From SIG636 sp045592105 (lineage in GTDB: Bacteria; Bacillota; Clostridia; Oscillospirales; CAG-382): 17,615 nucleotides of DNA. Under the pieces are notes generated by a model. It ran no database searches. It had not been told where the DNA came from and was given only the letters and a program-made list of their open reading frames with translations. Location: contig JAZNUB010000028.1 in the NCBI GenBank assembly GCA_045592105.1, forward strand, positions 1-17,615, given 5' to 3'. Made by a program: the position numbers and the translations under genes. Every line of letters starts with the position of its first letter. Positions within the stretch are counted from its first letter, which is position 1. Of the stretch, positions 6,039 to 15,200 are shown one piece after another.

Positions 6039-9000
6039 TCTAAAAAGTTTGAAAATCATCGCTGGTTTTCTAGCGTTTGTTATGATTGTTGGCATGTTTC
6101 CTATTAGCATATTTACTACTGTATTTGCAGCGGGAATAGACAGTTATTCTGTCCGATTAACAGATGGGGCAGATGTTTTAGATTTAGATGATATCGAAAT
6201 TACAATTACAAATAAAGCAGACGAAAGCATTACTGCAACGGTTAAGACTGTTGATGGTGTTGCTGTGTTCGAAAATTTTGTTGAGGAAGAAGCCTCTTAT
6301 ATTGTTTACGCTACTGAAATTTTTGGATACGAATCTGTTGTGCCCACTGAAATTACAGTAGCAGTTGAAGAAATTTCTATTGACATTGTGCTGATTCCTC
6401 TTACCAAAATAAACGTTTCCGGTGTTGTTACCGATGAGAACGGTGAAGCCTATGAGGGGGCTACTGTTTCGGTTAGTGGTTATTTTACTTTTAACACTAC
6501 TACCGACGATGAAGGGAAATACGCATTTGATACATATGCCGGTAAGGAAAATATAATTAATATCTCTGCTAAGGAAGATGATGAACAGTATAATTCTATC
6601 CCTTGCAAAGCTGTATATAATGTTGATACAACTGATGCAAACTATCAGTTCACTGTAAAGACTTTCAGCATTGATACTACTGCCGATGAGAACGGTAGTA
6701 TTACAGAAGATGAGGTAGACATTCCTTACGGTTCAAACCGCGTTGTTAGTGTAGTAGCTAATGAGGGCTATCGCATTGAAAAGCTCACGGTAGGAGGTGT
6801 AGAAGAACCTGAAGCAGTATGCAAAAAGTCTTTTGATCTGAACCTGAATGAGATCGCTCAGAACTACGATATTTCCGTTTCTTTCTATAGAATGACATAT
6901 AAAATCATCTTTACCGTTGGTGAAGATGGAAAGGTTACATATGTTGATGGAGATACTCAGACCGTTGCAGGGGGCAGTGTTTCCGTAGAGAAAACATTTA
7001 ACGAATCTACTAATCCCGATAACCCCACAAAGGTGACCGTTACCGCAACTCCTTCTGAGAACTATCGAGTTTCAAAGGTAACAATAGATGGTAATGAAAA
7101 ATCCTTTACTGAAAATGACTACATTTATGTAACAAGTTATCATGATGCTGACCTTGTTATGACAGAGGATCACACATTTGTTGTAGAATTTTCTATAAAC
7201 GAATATAGCCTTACTGTAAATTGCGGTGAGCACGGTAGTGCAATTTGGGGAACCGGCGGCACTGAGACTACTGTGAAGCACGGCGAATCTGCAAAGCTTA
7301 ATATTTCTCTCGATGATGGATATGCAATTTCTGATATTACCGTAAATGGTGTTACTACTGAGTTTGTTGAAGATGAAAATGGGCTTTACATCAATTTTGA
7401 AAGCATTACAGAAAATATGACTGTTGCGATTGAATTTGAGAAGCCTGCTGAGGATATCCCTGCAGACCCTCTGACCAATGAATACTATACCATTACTTTT
7501 GATAAGGAACTGGTTAAGGATGCGTATATGGATGGCGCAACTTATGTAGTTGTGCTTCCCAAGGATGCAACTGCAACTATTGCCCCTGTAGCTCCGTATA
7601 CGGGAATTAAGTATAATACAAACAATGCCAATAATAGGTATCGTGAGAGCATTACGATTGATGAAACAACAACAATTAGAAATATCTATGTAAAAACTTC
7701 CGGCTGGTCATCCACCAAAGAGAATGTTATTGTTAATGTAAAGATCATCATTGATAAGAACGCTCCGGTGCTTGATGCGATTACAGAGCAAGCATGGACA
7801 AACAATGATACAATTACTGTGTCTGGTACTGCGACAGATGTGGGTGGCTCTGCACTTAATTATATAGTGTGGAGTAAGGATAGCCAGCTTACTGCTGAAA
7901 ATGTTCTTGCTGCAACTGAAAACAAAGTTGTTATTGAGAATGGTCAGTACTCCTTTGTAAGCGTTACAGGAGAGCAAAATGCTACATACTATGTTTACGC
8001 TGTTGACTATGCGGGCAATGTTTCTATTGCAAAATCCGTAAATGTAAAGATTGATAAGACTGCGCCTAAAATTACCGGTTTTACATTCAGCACACAGGAA
8101 AACTCCATTGTTGCTGACCTTATCAACTTCGCGTCATTTGGTACAATCTGTAAAGAAAAGATGTATCTTATCGTATCTGCAACCGATAAAAGCATAAGCT
8201 CCGGCCTTAAGACCATTGAGCTTTACTATGGTGGATCTCTGTTAGAGGTTAAGGAAGTACCTGCTGATGAAAACGCTGTAACCTTTGAACTGACCGAAGA
8301 GAAATTCCGTGAAAAAGCTGAAATCTACGCAGTTGTTACTGATGCTGTTGGTAATAAATCTGTGGAGACAAGCCCCATGGATGAAGGTGTTACTGATAAT
8401 CAGGAGAGCATTAAAAGCGATTTCGTTCAGATTGCTACCGATAAACCTACTGTTGTAATCACTCCTGACGCTCCTGTTCATACAGCAGGTGGCAAGGATT
8501 GGTATAATGGCAACGTTAATTTCAATGTTGCGGTTGTAGATGTCGTTTCCGGCATTAAGTTTGTAAAGGTTAAGATTAATGGACAGACCATTGAAAAAGA
8601 TATTAACAATACGGATCTAACCAGGGATTTTTCAAATGGTGCTGAGCCTGTAAAGGAAAAGACATTCACTGTTAGCACTTCTCAAAATGCCCTTGACGGT
8701 AAAAATACCATTGAGGTAGTTGTAACAAGTACCACCGGTCAGGAATCTGTTGTGTATTCTAAGGATGTATATATTGATACTACCGATGCAAAGATTATCG
8801 GATACAAAATTACAACAATTAACAACGATCCTCTTAGCAATGTTCTCAATTTCCTAACATTCGGTATCTTTTATAATGAGCAGGTTAAGATTACCGTAAC
8901 TGCTGAGGATGTAAATGCTTCTGCCGGCGTTAAGAGTATTACACTCTATTTTGGCGAGAATGAGTACACACAGCTCGTAGATAATAACAGAACTACATTT

Positions 9001-12000
9001 ACTGTTACAGCCGCTGAATTAACTGCAAATGCAGTGCTTGCTGCGGATATTAGTGCAATTGCAACTGATTGGGTAAATAATGCTACCGAAAATGCTGTTA
9101 TTCCTACAGAAGTAAATTCTAATATCAAGAATAGTTCATTGATGCTTGAAAACATTTATCCTACCGCAAATATCGAACCCACAACCCTCGCTGTTTCAGA
9201 TAAAAATGAGGCAACAAAGGACGAAAATGCTTGGTATGCAAATGATGTTGAATTTTCAGTAACAACCGGTGATGCAAATTCCGGCATTAGAGAAGTTGTT
9301 ATTACCATCAATGGTACAGAGGTTGTTAAGGAAATTTTCTATAACGACGCTGAGGCTGACACAGAAATCCACGAAAAAATCTACACCGTAGCTACAAATG
9401 CTGAAGGGGTAGAGATAGCACAGGACGGCTCTTATACTGTAATTGCAACTGTTACAGATAACGCCGGAAATGTGTTTACCACAGAAGAGTGTGTGATCTA
9501 TAAGGATATTGATGATCCTTTTATTACAAACTTTGACTTTCAGGCGACTGATTATGTCGAGGGTAGTGAAAGTATCGTTGGTGAGAATGATGAGGCGCTT
9601 GTTATTACCACCGATTATGGTTTTTATTTCAAGGTAGACACAAATGTTATTATTACTGCTAAGGACGTTGCTGCGACTGCGGGTATTAAGTCTATCACTT
9701 ATTACACAGTTGATTTCACAAATAGCTCGCATGGTGTTAAGAGTTCTGAAAAAACGGTATTGGTCAACGATAATAACCGGATAACCGTTACTATTCCTGC
9801 AAACTTTAAAGGGCAGATATACGCTAAGGCAACCGACAATGTTTTGAACACAACAGACGAATTTGCTAATCCCAATAGTGCAATCGTAGAAAATCAGGAT
9901 AAGCACGATGCTGCCAATTATGATCATATCGTCTTTACAAAGGAAGCAACAAGTTATACAGCCAATGATGGCACAGAGCTTTACGCAAATAATGTTGATG
10001 TTACAATTATAGTAGAAGATATATACTCCGGTATACGTGAAATTGAATGGTCCGTGGTTGCTCCTTATGACATTGAGTACAACCAGAGCGGTAAAGTGAT
10101 CGTTAACAATGATAAATCTATTGTTGCCGGAACTGAAACCGATTGGACTCAGGTTGAAACCGAAATCAACCTTGTGACAAAGATGCAGAAGACCATAACG
10201 GTAAATAACAACAGTAATAATATCATTGTTACTGTTAAGATGACTGACCGAGCAGGCAATACTACTACCGACAAGATTGAATTCGGCATTGACAAGATCG
10301 ATCCTAATATTACTATCGTTTATGGCGAGGAAGAGATTCACGATGCTGAAAACACTTCCTTTTTCAGCACGAAAAGAACTGCTACCATTACCATAACTGA
10401 GCGGAACTTTCGTGCATCTGATATTATGTTTGAGATTGCCAACACGGATAATACTATCCCAACAGTTAATTTGAAGGATGCTGCTACTTGGATAACCACC
10501 ATTGACAGTGCAGATCCTGACAAGACCATCCATGTTGCTACCGTTGAATACAATGCAGATGGTGACTACACCTTTAATATCTCATACAATGATAATGTTG
10601 ATCGCTCTGCAAACGCAATTGAGGCTCATAGGTTTACAATTGATATGACTATGCCAAAAGTAACCGTTGTTTATGACAACAATTCTGCTATGAATGGCAA
10701 TTACTATAAGGCTGCTCGTATCGCGACCATAACTATCAAGGAACACAACTTTGATACTTCGCGTGTGAATATAATCGGGATTGCTACGGATAATGGTTCC
10801 ACTTCTACATTCCCTGCAACAAGTATATGGAAGAGTATCGGCAACGATACGTACACCGCCACTATCTCTTACATAGCAGATTCTAAGTATTCTTTTGATA
10901 TAATATTCCGCGATAAGGCAAACAACAGTATAGCTGATTATCCTACTGAGGAGTTCTATGTTGATAAGACGGCTCCTAACCTATCTATAGCAGGTGTTGC
11001 AGACAAGTCTGCGAACAATGGCGATGTTGCTCCTGTAATTACATACAGTGACACAAACTTCAACCGGGCTGCAGTTACCATTACATTAAGTGGCATCAAT
11101 AACGGCAAGGAACTAAAGTATGCAGGTAGCTATGAAGATATTGCTAATGGTCAGACCTATACATACGAAAACTTTGAAAAAGTTCAGAGCGTTGATGATA
11201 TCTATACACTGACAGCAAAGCTTGCTGATATGGCGGGAAACGAAACGGAGACAACAATTACGTTTTCTGCGAATAGGTTTGGTTCTGTATATAACTTGGC
11301 TGGCTTGGAGGACATTCTAACAAAGTATCTCCGTACAGAGGAGGGCATCGTATTCACAGAGACCAATGTAGACTCGCTTGAACGTGATGGCATCAAGATT
11401 AAAATCACAAAGAATGGCACCCCCACTGATTTGGTTGAGGGAAAGGACTACGCAGTGGAAGTTACGGGCGGCAATGGAGAGTGGAGTGTATACACATACA
11501 CAATAAACAAAGAGCTTTTTGCTGATGATGGACGCTACAGCGTTGCAATCTACTCTAAGGATGCAGCAGGTAACGTGAACGAAAACATAGATGAAACCAA
11601 GGCGGCAGAAATTTCCTTTGGCATAGATAAAACAAAGCCTGTGATAGTTCCTATAGATCTTGAAAGCGGTGCACAGTACGCTGTTGACACCAAGACGGTA
11701 TCTGTAGAGATAAAGGATAACCTTGTTCTTGAAGGCGTAAAGATATATCTTAACGGCAATGAAGTGGAATACGCTGTAAATGGAGAAACGTATACCTTTG
11801 ACATTGCAAAGTCTAACATCAAGCAGCAAGTTAAGATAGTAGCAATTGATGCCGCAGGCAACGAAGAGCCTATTGAAATTATAGATATCTTAGTAAACGC
11901 AAACGTTTTTGTTCGTTTGTATAACAATAAGCCTCTTTTTGTATGTTCTATTGTGTGTGCAGTTGTTTTTGTTTTGGGTGTTATCGGATTATTTGTTTTT

Positions 12001-12030
12001 GGTAAGAAGAAAAAACAGGCAGGGAAATAA
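6031..12030 (+). CDS. Giant exported Ig-like modular surface protein with C-terminal membrane anchor (1999 aa)
   Basis: Residues 1-34 are a signal peptide (basic start, hydrophobic core, cleavage near VFAA). A short beta domain is followed by a carboxypeptidase-regulatory/CnaB-like domain near 127-200 (VSGVVTDENGEAYEGATV) and then about three divergent InlB-B-type repeats near 210-472, recognised by pieces such as EGYRIEKLTVGG. From about 570 the protein is a string of Ig-like modules whose boundaries are marked by IDKTAP-like motifs and endings like YAVDYAGN. Three large modules of 241-260 residues (915-1160 is the middle one) are followed by shorter modules sharing ATITI-x-E-x-NF. Residues 1969-1991 are a transmembrane helix followed by KKKKQAGK. 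No LPxTG-like sorting motif precedes it, so it is probably held by the membrane, not the wall. Likely adhesin or envelope-spanning stalk; ligand unknown. It is the last gene of the operon. Confidence 0.88.
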   Translation: MDNLKSLKIIAGFLAFVMIVGMFPISIFTTVFAAGIDSYSVRLTDGADVLDLDDIEITITNKADESITATVKTVDGVAVFENFVEEEASYIVYATEIFGYESVVPTEITVAVEEISIDIVLIPLTKINVSGVVTDENGEAYEGATVSVSGYFTFNTTTDDEGKYAFDTYAGKENIINISAKEDDEQYNSIPCKAVYNVDTTDANYQFTVKTFSIDTTADENGSITEDEVDIPYGSNRVVSVVANEGYRIEKLTVGGVEEPEAVCKKSFDLNLNEIAQNYDISVSFYRMTYKIIFTVGEDGKVTYVDGDTQTVAGGSVSVEKTFNESTNPDNPTKVTVTATPSENYRVSKVTIDGNEKSFTENDYIYVTSYHDADLVMTEDHTFVVEFSINEYSLTVNCGEHGSAIWGTGGTETTVKHGESAKLNISLDDGYAISDITVNGVTTEFVEDENGLYINFESITENMTVAIEFEKPAEDIPADPLTNEYYTITFDKELVKDAYMDGATYVVVLPKDATATIAPVAPYTGIKYNTNNANNRYRESITIDETTTIRNIYVKTSGWSSTKENVIVNVKIIIDKNAPVLDAITEQAWTNNDTITVSGTATDVGGSALNYIVWSKDSQLTAENVLAATENKVVIENGQYSFVSVTGEQNATYYVYAVDYAGNVSIAKSVNVKIDKTAPKITGFTFSTQENSIVADLINFASFGTICKEKMYLIVSATDKSISSGLKTIELYYGGSLLEVKEVPADENAVTFELTEEKFREKAEIYAVVTDAVGNKSVETSPMDEGVTDNQESIKSDFVQIATDKPTVVITPDAPVHTAGGKDWYNGNVNFNVAVVDVVSGIKFVKVKINGQTIEKDINNTDLTRDFSNGAEPVKEKTFTVSTSQNALDGKNTIEVVVTSTTGQESVVYSKDVYIDTTDAKIIGYKITTINNDPLSNVLNFLTFGIFYNEQVKITVTAEDVNASAGVKSITLYFGENEYTQLVDNNRTTFTVTAAELTANAVLAADISAIATDWVNNATENAVIPTEVNSNIKNSSLMLENIYPTANIEPTTLAVSDKNEATKDENAWYANDVEFSVTTGDANSGIREVVITINGTEVVKEIFYNDAEADTEIHEKIYTVATNAEGVEIAQDGSYTVIATVTDNAGNVFTTEECVIYKDIDDPFITNFDFQATDYVEGSESIVGENDEALVITTDYGFYFKVDTNVIITAKDVAATAGIKSITYYTVDFTNSSHGVKSSEKTVLVNDNNRITVTIPANFKGQIYAKATDNVLNTTDEFANPNSAIVENQDKHDAANYDHIVFTKEATSYTANDGTELYANNVDVTIIVEDIYSGIREIEWSVVAPYDIEYNQSGKVIVNNDKSIVAGTETDWTQVETEINLVTKMQKTITVNNNSNNIIVTVKMTDRAGNTTTDKIEFGIDKIDPNITIVYGEEEIHDAENTSFFSTKRTATITITERNFRASDIMFEIANTDNTIPTVNLKDAATWITTIDSADPDKTIHVATVEYNADGDYTFNISYNDNVDRSANAIEAHRFTIDMTMPKVTVVYDNNSAMNGNYYKAARIATITIKEHNFDTSRVNIIGIATDNGSTSTFPATSIWKSIGNDTYTATISYIADSKYSFDIIFRDKANNSIADYPTEEFYVDKTAPNLSIAGVADKSANNGDVAPVITYSDTNFNRAAVTITLSGINNGKELKYAGSYEDIANGQTYTYENFEKVQSVDDIYTLTAKLADMAGNETETTITFSANRFGSVYNLAGLEDILTKYLRTEEGIVFTETNVDSLERDGIKIKITKNGTPTDLVEGKDYAVEVTGGNGEWSVYTYTINKELFADDGRYSVAIYSKDAAGNVNENIDETKAAEISFGIDKTKPVIVPIDLESGAQYAVDTKTVSVEIKDNLVLEGVKIYLNGNEVEYAVNGETYTFDIAKSNIKQQVKIVAIDAAGNEEPIEIIDILVNANVFVRLYNNKPLFVCSIVCAVVFVLGVIGLFVFGKKKKQAGK
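8050..10287 (+). repeat. Three tandem large Ig-like supermodules in the giant surface protein
   Basis: The modules run 8050-8772 (241 codons), 8773-9507 (245) and 9508-10287 (260). Each opens with an IDKTAPKI-like motif (IDKTAPKI, IDTTDAKI, IDDPFI), then an NFxxFG or YGFYF stretch, an ITAxD motif and a GIKSITLYY-like strand. The second half of each has WYANDVEF-like and SGIREV-like strands. Similarity is clear in protein but weak in DNA, so the duplications are old. Confidence 0.75.
10288..11276 (+). repeat. Three shorter Ig-like modules with the E/D-x-NF signature
   Basis: Modules start near 10288, 10639 and 10960, about 107-117 codons each. They share short signatures ATITITERNF, ATITIKEHNF and VITYSDTNF, and the first two end with IDMTMP- or VDKTAP-like joints. 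The third differs most and merges into the region before 11280. Confidence 0.7.
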
Positions 12031-12040
12031 GGCATATAGG

Positions 12041-12082
12041 TAAAAAAGGGTTGTTGCTACGGAATATTTGTAGCAACAACCC
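12041..12082 (-). terminator. Intrinsic terminator, strongest for the minus strand, possibly shared
   Basis: A perfect 13-bp stem (12048-12060 with 12070-12082, GGGTTGTTGCTAC paired to its complement) encloses a 9-base loop. Read on the minus strand it is followed directly by TTTTTTA (12041-12047), the classic intrinsic terminator form. On the plus strand it lies 18 bases after the giant gene stop but is followed only by TAATTATATA, so it would act less strongly there. It therefore suits the end of the minus-strand transcript, although it is about 200 bases past that gene's stop codon. Confidence 0.8.
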
Positions 12083-12134
12083 TAATTATATATGCTACTA
12101 TGTCAATAGTAGGTGTAAAGAAAGAGGTTATTAA

Positions 12135-12169
12135 TAACAAGCAGTTGCTGTCAAGGCGGCTGCTTGTTA
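12135..12169. repeat. 10-bp inverted repeat in the intergenic region
   Basis: TAACAAGCAG (12135-12144) pairs with CTGCTTGTTA (12160-12169). The 15-base loop can pair further through G-U wobbles. No T-run follows on either strand, so it is not a convincing terminator by itself. It would lie in the 3' untranslated RNA of the minus-strand gene. Confidence 0.55.
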
Positions 12170-12284
12170 AAAGGTTTATCGAGGTAAAAAAGCTAAAAAT
12201 AATTCTGCATAACGAATACAATATAAGTAGGTCATCACTAAGGCTTAATAAAGCGCAGGTAGGACCGACAGTTACCAAATATAA

Positions 12285-15200
12285 TTATAAAGAGGTTCTT
12301 TTTTTCTTGTTAGAAAGCAAAATTCCCATCAAGCCTATGCACGCTATCATAACGCCAAAGGGGAGCATACCAAATCCGTAATCTCCCGTGTCAGGAGTTT
12401 GTGTATTCTCAACGATTATCGCACCCTCGGAAATAACCTTGTCAGTTAAACGCCCTTGGAATACAGGCTCAGTTTGACAATTAAAGCCTTCGGGCGCCTT
12501 TATCTCGGTTACTCTGTAAAGAGTCTTGTTGTCCATCAGAAGCCCACTGAAAACCAAGTTGTGCTCTGCATCAGAAACAAGCACGCCGTCTGTTAAGCCC
12601 GCGGATGAGCAATCGTCGGCGGTGGCGATTTGCCAAGAAATGCCGTTGTCTTTAGAAACTTCAAGCAGGAACTTAGCGCCCGCCAGTTTTTCGCCTGTGT
12701 CGGAAATTTTGTTAATAACTAAATCGCCACGCTTTAAGGTGTTGTAAGCCTCAAGCGTAAATGTGTTGTTTTCGTCAACGTCGTCCACCGTGAAGGAAAC
12801 AGGCACGAAAGCATCGTATATCTCGGTAGGTTTTTCTGTTATCGTGTATACTATGGCTTTGTTATCGGCATCATAAGCGGGAAGCTCAACAGCTTCCGTT
12901 GTGCTGCCGTCCTTGTAAAATATTGCAACGCCATCAGCATTAGTTGTTGCGGACCATTTGTTGCCCTTGTTATCAGATAGCTCAAAAACAAACCCATACT
13001 TCGCACCGTCTTCAGAGTCCTTCATCACAACAACGTTGATGGGGTGACGGGGGTTGTATACCGAGATGTGAGCATCGCTCTGCTCAAATGTGAATAGCAG
13101 AGTAAGTTTTTCTATCAGCACGAACTCGGTATCGTTGCTGGTGAACACAGGGGCTGTAGAAAAGTCGTAGCTGCTGCGTTTTTCTTCGAGGGTGTAAACA
13201 ATAAGCTCGCCGTATTTGTTGTATACAGGCAAATCCGTGAAAACAAGGCTGCCGATACCGTCTGCTGTCTTAACGGTAGTGCCTGTCAAGGATTGGGTGA
13301 TACCATCTTCAAAAGCGAAAGAAAGAACAAACTCTATCCCCTCCACAACGTTGTTGTACGAGGTCTTATTGATATACAATTCTCTTGTAAGCAACGGGTT
13401 GGTAAGCTCAACGCTTGTTGTATACGCCGTTGCTAAACGGTTGGCTTTGTATTCGGCTTCAAACGTAACGGTTTGCGGCTCGGCCTTAACGAAACGGTTA
13501 GGCGCTTCTATCTCCGTGATAGTGTAGGTAATAAACGAGCCATCGGCTTTGAATATAGGCAGGTCGCTAATACAGCCAAAAGCAACGCCGTTTTCAACGT
13601 TTGTAGAAAGCGTGATAATTTCGGAGAAAGCAGGGAAGTTATCAGAGCTTATCTCAAACTTAAATACGTCGCCATCGGTTAAGCCTTCTTCGCCGTACTT
13701 GCTGATGTTTATTTCACCTGTCTGAATTTTGTTTACCGCCTTTAGTGTAGCGTGCGTGTTGTCTTGGTCTAACACAATATGCCAGCCTGCTATACCGTTG
13801 ATAGTCTTAAACGCGGCGCTTTTTGCGGATGTAACTACCCATTGGTCGGGGTTGTGGGGTAGCTGCCCTACAGGCGCTATTTCAGCGATAAAAAATTCAC
13901 CCGGATTTGATAAGGTTATGGTTGCCTTGCCCTCGGTATCGGTAACAACCACGGTAACCTCAACTATCTCGCCGTTATTAACTGCGTAAAACCTGAACGG
14001 AACGCCGGCAAGCGGGTTGCCTTCGGTGTCAACCTTTTCTATGGTGATGTAGTGGTCTGCCTTGTAGTTGTCGGCGTATATCGTTACGTTGTTCTTGCCA
14101 AGCTGTAGCTTCCACCCCTGCATCCCTTCTATCGTGGTAAACAAGGCTGAAATTGCGCCGCTTATCTCCCAATCCTCCTGCTTGTACGGAGCGTAGCCAG
14201 TGCCTTCGTAGTTTTCTACCAAGAAGTAGGTGCCAAGCTCAAGCTCTGCAAAAAGCAAATCGCCAAAAAGCTCTGTTTCTTTCCTCGTGCCTTCGCCAAG
14301 AGAGCCATCATCGTTCACAGGGTAAAGCGTAAAGTTAAAGCCTTTCGGGTCGCTTCCGTCCTTGTTTAGTTTTTCTATATGCAGCGATGTTTTAACGGGC
14401 TTGTTTACAGCATTAATCGTAGCGCCGTTTTTTGACAGCGTAACCATCCAACCCTGCATACCACCGATAGTTGTATATTCCGCATTATCTGCAACCACGC
14501 TCCAATTTTCGGGCTCGTGCGGCACGTAGTCGGTATCAGCATAGTCCTCAACAACAAAGTAGTTGCCAACCTTAAGCGTTGGGAACGTAACAACACCGTT
14601 TGCGCCTGTTGGCTTAGTAACGCCTGTGCCTAACTCGCCCGATAACGTTATAGGGTAAACGGTAAAGTTAAAGCCGGGCATGCTTGTTCCGTTTAGATCC
14701 GTTTTTATTATGGTTAAATCGCCCGTTTGCTGTTCGTTTACGGCGTTTACCGTAACGTTGGTTGTTTCGGGGCCAAGCAGCACCTTCCAGCCGTTTTTCC
14801 CCTCTATGGTGGTATATGCCGCGTTTGTTGCGCCGTCTATATCCCACTCCTCCGGCTTGTGCGGCTCGTAACCCGTGCCCTCGTAGTTCTCAACAACGAA
14901 ATAGCTGCCTAACTCAAGTGCGGTAAAGAAAACGTAACCGTCCGAACGCGTTTCTTTAGTTATACCCGTGCCTAAGCTGCCGTTTGGCAGTATGGGGTAA
15001 ACGGTAAACTTAAAGCCGGATATGCTGTTGCCTTCCGTGTCTGTTTTGACAATGTTTAAGTCCTTAACTGTTTTCTTGTTTACCGCTTCGATGCTTGCGT
15101 TGTTTTTTGACAACGTTATCTTCCAGCCTTGCTTGCCGCCGATGGTGGTGTATTCCGCTTTGTCGGCAACAACGTACCAATTCTCAGGCTTGTCCGGCTC

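Larger units (their letters stand above)
12031..12284. other. Convergent intergenic region with hairpins, no supported gene
   Basis: These 254 bases separate the plus-strand operon from the minus-strand surface-protein gene. They contain a strong hairpin at 12048-12082, a small inverted repeat CTACTA/TAGTAG at 12095-12112 and a 10-bp inverted repeat at 12135-12144 / 12160-12169. A plus-strand frame from ATG 12100 has no ribosome site and would run about 97 bases into the opposite gene, so it is not called as a gene. I see no tRNA-like or riboswitch-like fold. Confidence 0.6.

Noticed and set aside
9256..10533. A 425-codon open frame on the minus strand
   Set aside because: It lies wholly antisense to the giant surface-protein gene, whose frame has clear Ig-like repeats and a signal peptide. 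The antisense product has no family features; long shadow frames are common opposite such biased sequence.
12091..12106. TTGACA and TATAAT-like hexamers on the minus strand between 12085 and 12106
   Set aside because: The spacing is only about 10 bases, too short for a promoter, and no gene start follows on that strand.
12057..12278. A 73-codon minus-strand frame with hydrophobic residues
   Set aside because: It ends inside the terminator stem, has no ribosome site and no recognisable pattern.
12100..12381. A 93-codon plus-strand frame in the convergent intergenic region
   Set aside because: No ribosome site precedes ATG 12100, the frame contains the inverted repeat, and it overlaps the 3' end of the well-supported minus-strand gene by about 97 bases.
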